DNA of 64,000 bases. It comes from Gaiellasilicea sp037720595 (GTDB lineage Bacteria; Actinomycetota; Thermoleophilia; Gaiellales; Gaiellaceae). The stretch is from positions 1 through 64,000 of the forward strand of contig JBBJLW010000008.1 of NCBI GenBank assembly GCA_037720595.1, given 5' to 3'. A program made the translations under genes and the position numbers. Positions 40,854-49,528 of the stretch are shown here, piece after piece (the first letter of the stretch is position 1; each line of letters starts with the position of its first letter). The notes under the pieces were generated by a model that worked only from the letters and a program-made list of their open reading frames with translations, was not told where the DNA came from and did not search any database.

Positions 40854-42213
40854 CCGCCTGAGCGTCGATCATCGAATCCGCGGCGTTTCTCACGACGAGT
40901 CCTGCCCCCGAGCGATACTCCGGAAGAGCGCTTGCGAGGATCGCCTCAAAGGCCGCGACCACGGAGGTGTCGAACTGGCTTTCGACGGCCTGTGCAAGCC
41001 TTAGACGGGCGACGCGACTCGGCATCGCTTCGCGATACGGCCGGTCAGAGGTCATCGCGTCGTAGGCATCAGCGACAGCGATGATAAGTGAGAGAGGGGG
41101 GATTTCATCTCCAGCCAGATTGTCTGGATAACCGTTGCCATCGACACGCTCGTGATGGTGGCGGACGATCTGCGCGATTTCTTGATAGTCGTCGACGTTT
41201 GAGAGGATGCGCTCTCCGATCGCTGGGTGCTCTTGCATCGCGCGACGTTCCTCGAGAGTCAATGGACCGGTTTTTTCTACCAGACCGGCTGGAAGGCCAA
41301 TCTTTCCGATGTCGTGGACGAGTCCACAAAGATGAACGCGCTTTTGCTCGGTCTCTGAAAGGCCCATTCGACGTGCGATGTCGCGCGAATACACGGCGAC
41401 GGCCGCTGAATGGCCCGCGGTGTAGCGATCGCGTGCGTCGAGCGTGGCCACAAGAGCGGCAGCGAAAGACAGATTAGCCCGCTCCAGGTGAACATTCGCT
41501 TGTGTCAGGTTGTCGGTTAGTGATCGCTGTTTCTGATAAAGACCGAACAGATGTTGTGCCGCCAGCGCTGGCGCGAGGAACAATGGCAGCGTCAACGGCG
41601 AGAGCGTCAAATAGACGTAAGCGAGGAGAGCGACGACAGGTGTATAAAGGGGAACCGACGCACCAAGCACCGGAGCGAGCGTCTTTGCCACCTCGAGGGG
41701 TCGCCCTGTACCTCGCAATGTGACGGTTGTGGCGGCAAAACAGGTGTCGAGTACCTGGGCCGTGACAGCTCCAGCAATGGTGGCCAATGCGATCGAACCG
41801 GCAAGGCTGTCTGCCCGGTCCGCGGCCAGGCCCGCGACCAAACCCGTGCTAGCTCCCGTGATCGACCCACTCAGCGAGTAGACAGCCCATTTCATGTACG
41901 GCCGCCGGAAATCGCTGGCCATCGATGCCAGGGCGACGAGCGTGGCGGCGAGCGGACCGAAGACGACCGCCGCGAACAGCGTCGGGACTAGCGATATCGA
42001 GAGTTCCAGGTTGGAACTCAAGCGCACTCTTCCGCGCTCGGCAGCAGCGCCGAGCACCGCCAGCGCCGCGACAGCCCAAGGGCTGGGAAGTTCGACGCCG
42101 TCTGCCGTCAGAGCGAGCAAAATGCCCACTGCAGCTAACCCGAGAGCAGCCGTGTAGAGGTAGAGCGTCAGGTCGCCGCGGTGGATCTGCGCAAATTTGG
42201 AAAAAATCGACAA
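40837..42213 (-). CDS. membrane-anchored HD-GYP phosphodiesterase
   Basis: 458 residues. The first 225 contain about seven hydrophobic helices (MASE-like sensor region). A short coiled coil leads to an HD-GYP domain: AGHSAAVAVYSRD, LCGLVHDIGKIGLP, EHPAIGERIL, RHHHERVDGNGYPDNLAG, VADAYDAMTSDRPYR. It should lower cyclic di-GMP in response to a membrane signal. The divergent gap on its 5' side carries a short peptide ORF and several hairpins. Confidence 0.9.
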   Translation of the reverse strand: MSIFSKFAQIHRGDLTLYLYTAALGLAAVGILLALTADGVELPSPWAVAALAVLGAAAERGRVRLSSNLELSISLVPTLFAAVVFGPLAATLVALASMASDFRRPYMKWAVYSLSGSITGASTGLVAGLAADRADSLAGSIALATIAGAVTAQVLDTCFAATTVTLRGTGRPLEVAKTLAPVLGASVPLYTPVVALLAYVYLTLSPLTLPLFLAPALAAQHLFGLYQKQRSLTDNLTQANVHLERANLSFAAALVATLDARDRYTAGHSAAVAVYSRDIARRMGLSETEQKRVHLCGLVHDIGKIGLPAGLVEKTGPLTLEERRAMQEHPAIGERILSNVDDYQEIAQIVRHHHERVDGNGYPDNLAGDEIPPLSLIIAVADAYDAMTSDRPYREAMPSRVARLRLAQAVESQFDTSVVAAFEAILASALPEYRSGAGLVVRNAADSMIDAQAVTQVA

Positions 42214-42284
42214 AGTCTTGTATTTACCTCTAAAGGGGGATACGATGGCTGAGCCGTTAGTCCCCCTCTGAAGGAGTGGTCAGT

Positions 42285-42347
42285 ATGCGTTCATTCACTC
42301 GCCTTATGTCTCGCGCGATCATCGCGGGTGGCGCACGAGGCTGGTAG
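42285..42347 (+). CDS. short peptide ORF (20 residues) between HD-GYP and LuxR genes
   Basis: ATG 42285 is preceded by GAAGGAG at 7-8 bases, a strong ribosome site. The product begins MRSFTRLM and ends GGARGW: basic, with a hydrophobic middle and C-terminal Trp. A hairpin AGGGGGA/TCCCCCT (42234-42267) precedes it, another (CCCCTA/TAGGGG, 42369-42399) follows, and a terminator lies at 42454. The transcript may be a peptide gene or a small RNA. In this 319-bp gap nothing longer is encoded. Confidence 0.4.
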   Translation: MRSFTRLMSRAIIAGGARGW

Positions 42348-42402
42348 AAGCCCTCGAATACTGCTTTTCCCCTAGCAGACTGGCATCCCTCCTTAGGGGG
42401 AC

Positions 42403-42419
42403 TTGTCCACAGACTGTGG
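42403..42419. promoter_or_regulatory. DnaA-box-like site and palindrome
   Basis: TTGTCCACA at 42403-42411 equals the preferred actinobacterial DnaA box; it overlaps a perfect palindrome CCACAGACTGTGG (42407-42419), and AT-richer GGAAAGGTGGAAAAC-type sequence follows. No dnaA, dnaN or box cluster is present, so it is not an origin as seen here; DnaA or another regulator could bind. Confidence 0.3.
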
Positions 42420-42453
42420 GAAAGGTGGAAAACTAGAGGCTTCTGCACGTTTT

Positions 42454-42508
42454 GCATCGGAGCCGCACCGCGAAGCAACACGGCGGGGCGGCTCCGATGC
42501 GTTTCTCT
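42454..42508 (+). terminator. intrinsic terminator
   Basis: GCATCGGAGCCGC (42454-42466) pairs perfectly with GCGGCTCCGATGC (42488-42500), followed by GTTTCTCTT. Orientation fits termination of the + strand transcript containing the short peptide ORF; it also lies just past the 3' end of the opposing LuxR gene. Confidence 0.75.
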
Positions 42509-42532
42509 TGCCTGGCGAGATCGGCGTGGCCG

Positions 42533-42862
42533 CTAGCCGATCAGGCCGCGGCGGAAGCCGACGGACACCGCATGGGCGCGCGACCTAGCCTGGAGCTTCG
42601 CGAGCAGGTGGCGGACGTGACTCTTGACCGTCTCCTCCGAAAGGAAGAGGCGCTGGCCGATCTCGCGGTTGACGAGACCGTCGGCGACGAGCTGAAGTAC
42701 CTCGATCTCGCGCAGCGTCGGCTCCTGCGGGAGCTCCCGAATCGGTGCCGTGAAGGGGATCACATCGGCGGTGCCGCTCGATCGGCGAGTCGCAGCCGCT
42801 TCGAACCGTCGGCTGTGGTCCATATATCGGTTCAGGATCTCCTTGCGCTCAGCAGCGTCCAC
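42533..42862 (-). CDS. small LuxR-type HTH protein
   Basis: 109 residues from GTG 42862. PTLREIEVLQLVADGLVNRE, then IGQRLFLSEETVKSHVRHLL is a complete GerE HTH in the C-terminal two thirds; the N-terminus (about 40 residues) is helical with no receiver motif. It may act alone or with a partner. It is preceded by a 60-bp gap to the NlpC/P60 gene on the same strand. Confidence 0.8.
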   Translation of the reverse strand: MDAAERKEILNRYMDHSRRFEAAATRRSSGTADVIPFTAPIRELPQEPTLREIEVLQLVADGLVNREIGQRLFLSEETVKSHVRHLLAKLQARSRAHAVSVGFRRGLIG

Positions 42863-42922
42863 GGCCCCGATATCGACCGTGCGGGCGCCCGCCTTTAGCT
42901 CGATCGAGGTACTGCGGCCGAA

Positions 42923-43495
42923 TCAGTCGAGCGCCAGCCGCACATAGAACCGCCGCCGCCGCCCGAGCTTCGCCGGCTCGTTCTCCTCGACGACCTTCCG
43001 ACCGCCGGGCGCGTGGAGGATCCGACCCTCCTCGAGCCAGAAGGCGATGTGCGTCGCGTGCTCGGCGCCGTAGGTCACGAGGTCGCCGTAGCGCGGTTGG
43101 ATTACCGGCTCAGCCACCTCCTCCTGGTGATCGGCATCGCGCGGCACGAGCCGACCCAACCGCCGGTAGGCCATATGCACAAGGCCCGAACAGTCGATTC
43201 CGCGCGCGGTCATTCCGCCCCAGAGGTACGGAGCACCGAGATAGCCGCGCGCCTCCTCGACCGGATCGCCCGCGCGCGGGGGCGGTAGCCAGCCGTCCGC
43301 GGGCGCCGGCGAGAGCGCCGCGGCCGCGATCCAGCCGGGATACTCGTAGGCCGTCTTCACGCGCACCCAGCCGCCCCGCCGCTCCTCCACGGTCAGCGGC
43401 TCGCCGCGCAGCGCCTGCGACACCTGCTCGGAACGCTCGTTTGGCTCAGCGCGCAGAGGGGCGAGGTCGAGCCCACAGCAGAAGGCCTCAGCCAC
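42923..43495 (-). CDS. NlpC/P60 family cell-wall hydrolase with SH3-like domain
   Basis: 190 residues. The first 65 form a bacterial SH3 (APLRAEPNERSEQVSQAL, GGWVRVKTAYEYPGWI). The peptidase domain has YLGAPYLWGGMTARGIDCSG with the catalytic Cys, then GDLVTYG and HIAFWLEEGRILHA with the catalytic His. These enzymes cleave gamma-D-Glu-diamino-acid bonds in peptidoglycan stems. No signal peptide is visible, so it may act on imported peptides; the peptide transporter next door fits this, as inference. Confidence 0.87.
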   Translation of the reverse strand: MAEAFCCGLDLAPLRAEPNERSEQVSQALRGEPLTVEERRGGWVRVKTAYEYPGWIAAAALSPAPADGWLPPPRAGDPVEEARGYLGAPYLWGGMTARGIDCSGLVHMAYRRLGRLVPRDADHQEEVAEPVIQPRYGDLVTYGAEHATHIAFWLEEGRILHAPGGRKVVEENEPAKLGRRRRFYVRLALD

Positions 43496-43607
43496 GATGC
43501 AACGCGCGACCTATGGACCGATCGACGTGATTGTCAGCGCGCGGCTCTTTGACGTGGCCGTAGCCATCGAGATCGTTCAGCGGATATCGATGCGCTTCGA
43601 CAGAGAG

Positions 43608-44669
43608 CTAGCTCGCAACCTCGGGGCCCGCCGCCGGCGCCTCGAACACGACCTCCCGACGCTGCGGCTGAAGCGTCCCGGCCTTGATCTCCTCGGCGAA
43701 ATGGCACTTGACGAGATGCGTGTCGACCGGGCGGAGCTCGGGCTCCTGTTCCCGGCAGCGCGTCGGCTGCACGTACGGACACCGCGTATGGAAACGGCAC
43801 GCGTGCGGCGGGTTCGCCGGGCTCGGCAGATCACCCTGGAGCAGGATCGAGGTGCGCTTGCGCTCGACTTGGGGATCGGGAATCGGAATCGCCGAGAGCA
43901 GCGAGATCGTGTACGGGTGGAGCGGGTTGTCGTAGAGATCGTCTGCGGGGGAGAGCTCCATGATCTGACCGAGATACATCACCGCGATCCGATCGGAGAT
44001 GTGTCGCACGACCGCGAGGTCGTGCGCGATGAAGAGATAGGTGAGGTCGAACTCCTTCTGCAGCAACTCGAGCAGGTTCACGATCTGCGCCTGGATCGAG
44101 ACGTCGAGCGCCGAGACCGGCTCGTCGCAGACCACGAAGTCCGGGTTGAGCGCCAGCGCACGCGCGAGTCCGATCCGCTGTCGCTGGCCGCCGGAGAACT
44201 CGTGCGGGTACCGGGTTGCTGCATCGGCGGGGAGCCCGACGATCGTCAACAGCTCGCGGACCTGCTTGTTCACGTTCCCACCCATCCGGTGGACGCGCAA
44301 CGGCTCGCCGACCATGCGACCGACCGAATGGCGCGGGTTGAGCGAGGCATACGGATCCTGGAAGATCATCTGCATCCGCTTGCGCAGCGGTCGCAAGTCG
44401 CCCTCTCCGAGATGCGTGATGTCCTGGCCGTCGAAGGTGATGGTGCCGCCGGTCGGCTCGTAGAGACGCAGCAGAGCGCGGCCGACCGTGGATTTGCCGC
44501 AGCCCGACTCGCCGACGAGCCCGAGTGTCTCGCCGCGCTGGATCTGGAGCGATACCCCGTCGACCGCCTTCACGTCGCCAACGTGCCGGTCGAGCACGAG
44601 CCCACTGCGGATCGGAAACCAGACCTTCAGATCGTCGACGTCTACGAGCGGGGTGCCGTTCTCGCTCAC
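43608..44669 (-). CDS. oligopeptide/dipeptide ABC transporter ATPase, OppF/DppF-like
   Basis: 353 residues from GTG 44669 in a GTGA overlap. GLVGESGCGKSTVGRALLRL (Walker A), FSGGQRQRIGLARAL (signature), PDFVVCDEPVSALDVSIQAQ (Walker B). The C-terminus has the Cys-containing oligopeptide-transporter domain (HACRFHTRCPYVQPTRC) that binds an Fe-S cluster in some members. Last gene of a five-gene operon; energises peptide uptake with the OppD-like subunit. Confidence 0.92.
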   Translation of the reverse strand: MSENGTPLVDVDDLKVWFPIRSGLVLDRHVGDVKAVDGVSLQIQRGETLGLVGESGCGKSTVGRALLRLYEPTGGTITFDGQDITHLGEGDLRPLRKRMQMIFQDPYASLNPRHSVGRMVGEPLRVHRMGGNVNKQVRELLTIVGLPADAATRYPHEFSGGQRQRIGLARALALNPDFVVCDEPVSALDVSIQAQIVNLLELLQKEFDLTYLFIAHDLAVVRHISDRIAVMYLGQIMELSPADDLYDNPLHPYTISLLSAIPIPDPQVERKRTSILLQGDLPSPANPPHACRFHTRCPYVQPTRCREQEPELRPVDTHLVKCHFAEEIKAGTLQPQRREVVFEAPAAGPEVAS

Positions 44670-45679
44670 GCCGTACCACCTACCCGCGTGCGCTGCCATT
44701 CCTCCGCGGGCACCGGATTGAAGCAGCGAACGTGGTGACCGCTCTCGAGCTCCTCGAGCGGCGGCACGGCCTGGCGCGACTCCTCGACCTCGAAGCGGCA
44801 GCGTGGCGCGAACGGGCACTCCGCGGGCGGGCTGAGCATGTTGCGCGGCGCGCCCGGGATCGGCTGGAGCTCCTGGCGCCGCCCCGCGTCGAGTCGCGGC
44901 ACGCTCTGGAGAAGGCCGAGCGTATAGGGATGGCGCGGGCGGGCGAAGAGCGCGTCGGCGGTGCCGGTTTCCATGAACATGCCGGCGTACATCACGTTGA
45001 CGCGCTCGCACATGCCGGCGACGACGCCGAGGTCGTGCGTGATCAGGATCAGGGCCGTATCGCGGTCGGCGACGAGGGTCCGGAGGAGCTCGAGGATCTG
45101 CGCCTGGATCGTCACGTCGAGCGCGGTCGTCGGCTCGTCCGCGATCAGCAGCTTCGGCTCGCACGCTAGCGCGATCGCGATCATCGCGCGCTGGCGCATG
45201 CCGCCGGAGAACTGATGTGGGTAGTCCTTCAGCCGCAGGTCGGGGCTCGGGATCCCGACCTGGTCGAGCAGCTCGGCCGCGCGGCGGTTCGCGTCGTCCT
45301 TCTCCATCCCGAAATGCGTCTCGAGCGCCTCGCGAATCTGCCGGCCGATCGTCAGCACCGGGTTGAGCGAGGTCATCGGGTCCTGGAAGATCATCGCGAT
45401 CTCGCGGCCGCGGATCGAGCGCAGTTGCTCATCGTTCAAGGCCAAGAGATCGCGGCCTTCGAACATGGCGCGGCCGTGGGTGACGCGGCCGTTGCGCGCC
45501 AGGATCCCGAGTAGCGCGAGCGAGGTGACGCTCTTGCCACAGCCCGATTCGCCCACGATCCCGAGCGTCTCGCCCGGCGCGATGTCGAACGAGATCCCGT
45601 TGACCGCGTACACAGGCCCGCGGCCCGTCCCGAAGCGGACGTGCAGGTCCTCGACGGAGAGGATGGGCTCTCTAGCCAC
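44666..45679 (-). CDS. oligopeptide/dipeptide ABC transporter ATPase, OppD/DppD-like
   Basis: 337 residues, GTG start overlapping the upstream permease stop by 8 bases. GIVGESGCGKSVTSLALLGI, FSGGMRQRAMIAIALA and PKLLIADEPTTALDVTIQAQ are the ATPase motifs; the C-terminal Cys cluster (CPFAPRCRFEVEESRQ) is the usual oligopeptide-type extension, with fewer Cys than in DppF. Partner of the next gene. Confidence 0.92.
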   Translation of the reverse strand: MAREPILSVEDLHVRFGTGRGPVYAVNGISFDIAPGETLGIVGESGCGKSVTSLALLGILARNGRVTHGRAMFEGRDLLALNDEQLRSIRGREIAMIFQDPMTSLNPVLTIGRQIREALETHFGMEKDDANRRAAELLDQVGIPSPDLRLKDYPHQFSGGMRQRAMIAIALACEPKLLIADEPTTALDVTIQAQILELLRTLVADRDTALILITHDLGVVAGMCERVNVMYAGMFMETGTADALFARPRHPYTLGLLQSVPRLDAGRRQELQPIPGAPRNMLSPPAECPFAPRCRFEVEESRQAVPPLEELESGHHVRCFNPVPAEEWQRTRVGGTA

Positions 45680-46580
45680 GGCCTCTGAGCTTCGGGTCGA
45701 GCGCCTCGCGGAGGCCGTCGCCGATCAGATTGAAGCCGAGCACGGAGATCACGATCGCGACACCCGGGAAGATCGCGAGGTGCGGCGCCGTCTGCAGGAA
45801 GCGGACGGTGCCGGTCAGCATCGTTCCCCACTCGGGGGTCGAGGGGTCCTGCGGGCCGAGGCCGAGGAAGCCCAGGCCGGCGACGTCGATGATCGCCGTT
45901 GCGAGCGCCAGCGTGCCCTGGACGATCACCGGCGAGATCGCATTCGGAAGGATGTGCGAGGCGAGAATCGTTCGGCGCGGCACGCCGACGGAGCGCGCGG
46001 CGAGGACGTAGTCGTTCTCCCGCTGCGCGATCACCGAGCCGCGCAGCAGCCGCGTGAAGATCGGCACGTTGACGATCCCGACCGCGATCATGATCTGCCA
46101 GATCCCGGGGCCGAGCAGGGCGACGATCCCGATCGCGAGCAACAGTCCGGGGATCGAGAGCATGATGTCCATCGCCCGCAGGATCAGCGTGTCGACGATG
46201 CCGCCCAGGTAGCCGGCGACGGCGCCGAGGAGGAGGCCGATCGAGAGGCCGACGGTCACCGAGACGATCCCGATCAGGAGCGAGTAGCGCGCGCCGAAGA
46301 TGATGCGCGAGAGCTCGTCGCGGCCGAGCTCGTCGACGCCGAGCAGATGGTCGCGAGACGGGCCGGGGCAGCAGCCGTCGCGCAGCAGCGAGAGATTGAT
46401 CTCACGCGGCTCGTACGGCGCGAGCAGGGGCGCGAGCGCTGCGACGAGCACGAAGGTCACGACAAGCGCGAACCCGATCAGCGCGCCGGGATTCTTCCGT
46501 AGGCGCTGCCACGCTTCGCTCCAGAGGCCGCTCGGCGACTCGAGCTGAATCTCTCGCGCCTCTAGCTCGGCCAGGCTCAC
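45672..46580 (-). CDS. peptide ABC transporter permease, OppC/DppC-like
   Basis: 302 residues from GTG 46580 in a GTGA overlap. N-terminal cytoplasmic segment WSEAWQRLRKNPGALIGFAL leads into the first of six helices; LLGVDELGRDELSRIIFGAR is the OppC family loop; AARSVGVPRRTILASHILPN is the EAA coupling motif. Pairs with the OppB-like permease. Confidence 0.92.
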   Translation of the reverse strand: MSLAELEAREIQLESPSGLWSEAWQRLRKNPGALIGFALVVTFVLVAALAPLLAPYEPREINLSLLRDGCCPGPSRDHLLGVDELGRDELSRIIFGARYSLLIGIVSVTVGLSIGLLLGAVAGYLGGIVDTLILRAMDIMLSIPGLLLAIGIVALLGPGIWQIMIAVGIVNVPIFTRLLRGSVIAQRENDYVLAARSVGVPRRTILASHILPNAISPVIVQGTLALATAIIDVAGLGFLGLGPQDPSTPEWGTMLTGTVRFLQTAPHLAIFPGVAIVISVLGFNLIGDGLREALDPKLRGRG

Positions 46581-47581
46581 GAGAGGCGAATCCGAGGGTT
46601 GATGACCGCATACGAGAGGTCGACGATCAGGTTCACGAAGACGAAGATCACCGCGAGGAAGAGGATCCCGCCTTGGAGCACGGGGAAGTCGCGGCTGTCG
46701 ATCGCGTCGACGAGCCACGTACCCATCCCCGGCCAGGCGAAGACAGTCTCGGTGAGGACGGCACCCGAGAGCAGGAGCCCGACCTGGAGTCCGATGATCG
46801 TCGAGATCGGCAGGAGCGCGTTGCGAAGGACGTGGCGCCGATCGACGATTCCGGGCGACATGCCCTTCGCTCTCGCCGTCCGCACATAGTCCTCGTTCTG
46901 GACGTCGAGCACCGCTGCGCGCGTGATCCGAGCGATGATCGCGAGCGGGATCGACCCCAGCGCGACCGCCGGCAGGACGAGATGTTTGAGCACGTCCCAG
47001 AGCGCCTCCATGTTTCCGGCCAGGATCGCGTCCAGCACGTAGAAGCCGGTCGGATGGTCGACGTCGATCAGGACGGACATCCGACCGACCGTCGGTAACA
47101 GATCGAGCTGAACAGAGAAGATGTACTTGAGGATGATTCCGAGGAAGAAGACCGGGATCGAGATCCCGAGCAGCGAGCCGAGCAAGCTCGCGTGGTCGAA
47201 GAACCCGCCGTAACGTTTCGCCGCGAAGAAGCCGAGCGGGATCCCGACGAGAATCGAGAAGAGGCCTGCAGCGAACGCAAGCTCGACGGTGGCCGGGAAT
47301 CGCCGCTTGATCTCCTCCGTCACTGGTTGCCGTGTCGTGATGCTCGAGCCGAAGTCGCCCTGCACGACGGTTTTCAAATACGAGACGTACTGGATGGGAA
47401 GCGGCTTGTCGAGCCCGTACTGCTTCTCGATCTGCTTGATCGAGGCCTCGGTCGCGCGCTCGCCGAGCAGCGCCTCGGCGGGCCCACCCGGCAGCACCCT
47501 GATCCACGCGAAGACCAGGATCGAGAGGCCGATCAGGATCGGCACGAGAAGCAAGAGCCGGCGGACGACGAATCGCAACAT
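46577..47581 (-). CDS. peptide ABC transporter permease, OppB/DppB-like
   Basis: 334 residues. LRFVVRRLLLLVPILIGLSI is the typical start; six hydrophobic helices; RTARAKGMSPGIVDRRHVLR is the EAA motif that contacts the ATPase. It starts 32 bases after the substrate-binding protein stop. Confidence 0.92.
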   Translation of the reverse strand: MLRFVVRRLLLLVPILIGLSILVFAWIRVLPGGPAEALLGERATEASIKQIEKQYGLDKPLPIQYVSYLKTVVQGDFGSSITTRQPVTEEIKRRFPATVELAFAAGLFSILVGIPLGFFAAKRYGGFFDHASLLGSLLGISIPVFFLGIILKYIFSVQLDLLPTVGRMSVLIDVDHPTGFYVLDAILAGNMEALWDVLKHLVLPAVALGSIPLAIIARITRAAVLDVQNEDYVRTARAKGMSPGIVDRRHVLRNALLPISTIIGLQVGLLLSGAVLTETVFAWPGMGTWLVDAIDSRDFPVLQGGILFLAVIFVFVNLIVDLSYAVINPRIRLS

Positions 47582-47613
47582 GTCGCCCGCCGGACTCTAG
47601 CCCGTTACCTGCT

Positions 47614-49332
47614 TTATTCCTCGATCGAGACCGACGCGAACGACTCGTTCGTCGTCGGGCTCGGCTCGAAGCCGTTCACGTTGGCCGCGAAGGCGAGCGC
47701 CGGCTTCGAATGCGCGTAGGGGACGCCGGGCAGGAACTCCATGATCTGCCGGTTGACGTCCTGATAGAGCTCCTCGCGCTTCGCCGTGTCGGGCTCGACC
47801 TCGGCCGCGTCCAGAGCGTCGAACAGCTCCTGGTTGTCGAAGCCCCACTGCGGCTTCTGACCCTGGAAGAAGACGCCGACGAAGTTGTCCGGGTCGGCGT
47901 AGTCACCCGTCCACCCGATCAAGTTCAACGCGCCGGCCTTGCCGGTGTCCACGCGACCGAGATAGTCCGGCCGCCACGGAGCGCTCTTCGGGATCACCTT
48001 GAAGCCGGACTTGTTCAGGCTGGCTGCGAAGGCCTCGAAGTTCCGCTTCGGGTCGGGCATGTACGGGCGGGAGACATCGGTCGGGTACCAGAACTCGACC
48101 TCCACCGGCAGCGTCAGCCCGGCCTTCTGGAGAAGCTGCTTCGCCTTCGCCGGGTCGTACGGGTACTCCATCACGTCGTCGGCATAGCCGGGCAGGCTCG
48201 GCGGCATGAACTCCTTCGCCACCTCGCCGCGACCACCGTAGAAGTTGTCGACGACGGCCTGCCGGTCGAGACCGTAGGCCACGGCCTGGCGCACCTCGAG
48301 CTGATCGAACGGCTTGACCTTGTGGTTGATCGTCACGTAGGCGACGTTGAACGCCGGCCGCTCGAGGATCTGGAGCTCCGAATCGCCTTCGATCGTCGGC
48401 ACGTCCTGCGGCTCGACCAGGTCGTAGCCCTGGATCTCGCCGGTCTGGAGCGCCTGGAGTCGAGCGGCGTTGTCGGAGATCGGCCTGATGATCAGCTTGT
48501 CGAGCTTGGCCTTCCCGTCTTCACTCCAGTAGTCCTCGTTGCGGACAAGGGTGAGGCGGTCGCCGATCTGCCACGACTCGAGCTTGAAGGGGCCGGTGCC
48601 GATCGGCTGCTTGGTTCCGAACGTGCCGGTCGGCTGGAAGCCGGTCTCCTCGTCGAGGGTGCCTTCGTCGGCCTTGAACTCCTCGAGTGCCTTCGGGCTC
48701 GCTATCGCGAACGCCTGCAGGGCCAGAGCGCCCAGAACAGAGGCCGACGGCTTCGTCAGGTTGATCACCGCGGTCGTCGCATCGGTGGCCTCGCAGCTCG
48801 CGTAGAGACTGTCGCCGAGGGCCTCGTTCTCCGCGCTGTTCTTGGCGTAGCCGCCGAACGTGGCCTGCCAGTAGTAGGAAGCGCTGGCACTCTGCGCCGC
48901 GCCGGTGAAGTTGTACCAACGGTCGAAGTTGAAGCAGACGGCCTCGGCGTTGAAGTCGGTGCCGTCGTGGAACGTGACGCCGTCCTCGAGCGTGAGGGTG
49001 ATTGCCTTGGCGTCCTCGGCGACCTCCCAGCTCTTCGCGAGACCGGCGACGAGATCCGTTCCGCCCGGCTCGAGCGCGACGAGCGTCTCGAAGATCTGCG
49101 TGATCGGTCGGATCGACTCGCCGTCGCTGACAAGGGCGGGGTCGAGCGAAACCGGGTCGGATGCACCGGCGAAGACGAGCGTGCCGCCACTGGCCTCTCC
49201 GCTGCCTTCCGTCTCGGTCGCCGTCGTTTCGCTAGGCGTTCCTTCCTCCTCGTCGTCCCCACCGCAGCCCGCCGCCAGGGCGAGTACGCCGGCAACGAGG
49301 AGCAGCAGCATCCAGTGCCACTTCGTCCTCAA
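47614..49332 (-). CDS. peptide ABC transporter substrate-binding lipoprotein, family 5
   Basis: 572 residues. Start is TTG 49332, supported by AAAGGAG five to eight bases upstream. A lipoprotein signal LLLLVAGVLALAAGC with the lipobox Cys is followed by an acidic Ser/Thr/Glu linker. The body is SBP family 5: ITQIFETLVALEPGGTDLVA, LEDGVTFHDGTDFNAEAVCF, RQAVAYGLDRQAVVDNFYGG. It captures peptides or similar ligands for the downstream permeases. First gene of the operon. Confidence 0.92.
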   Translation of the reverse strand: MRTKWHWMLLLLVAGVLALAAGCGGDDEEEGTPSETTATETEGSGEASGGTLVFAGASDPVSLDPALVSDGESIRPITQIFETLVALEPGGTDLVAGLAKSWEVAEDAKAITLTLEDGVTFHDGTDFNAEAVCFNFDRWYNFTGAAQSASASYYWQATFGGYAKNSAENEALGDSLYASCEATDATTAVINLTKPSASVLGALALQAFAIASPKALEEFKADEGTLDEETGFQPTGTFGTKQPIGTGPFKLESWQIGDRLTLVRNEDYWSEDGKAKLDKLIIRPISDNAARLQALQTGEIQGYDLVEPQDVPTIEGDSELQILERPAFNVAYVTINHKVKPFDQLEVRQAVAYGLDRQAVVDNFYGGRGEVAKEFMPPSLPGYADDVMEYPYDPAKAKQLLQKAGLTLPVEVEFWYPTDVSRPYMPDPKRNFEAFAASLNKSGFKVIPKSAPWRPDYLGRVDTGKAGALNLIGWTGDYADPDNFVGVFFQGQKPQWGFDNQELFDALDAAEVEPDTAKREELYQDVNRQIMEFLPGVPYAHSKPALAFAANVNGFEPSPTTNESFASVSIEE

Positions 49333-49486
49333 GGTGTCTCCTTTCGCTGGACCAACCTGTGTGAAGCGTGAGTGTATTTCATTTGCGCACAGGCCCCAAA
49401 AGCGGAGTCCTGCAGCCGCAGCCTTGGTGCGAGGCTGGTGTAGGGCAGCAGGGCGACCAAGCCGCCCCTTCAGGGATCTTCGCGCA

Positions 49487-49518
49487 GGATCGGGGTCCGC
49501 TCGGGCGGATCCCGATCC
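49487..49518 (-). terminator. hairpin downstream of sigA
   Basis: GGATCGGG pairs with CCCGATCC and encloses a second stem TCCGC/GCGGA, giving a 13-bp GC-rich hairpin 11 bases after the sigA stop. No T-run follows, as is common in actinobacteria. Confidence 0.6.
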
Positions 49519-49528
49519 TGGTTGCGCG

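Noticed and set aside
42361..42440. Chromosomal replication origin
   Set aside because: Only one good DnaA box and no dnaA, dnaN, gyr or rpmH genes nearby.
43497..44738. 413-codon + strand frame opposite the OppF-like gene
   Set aside because: Shadow of a well-conserved ABC ATPase gene.
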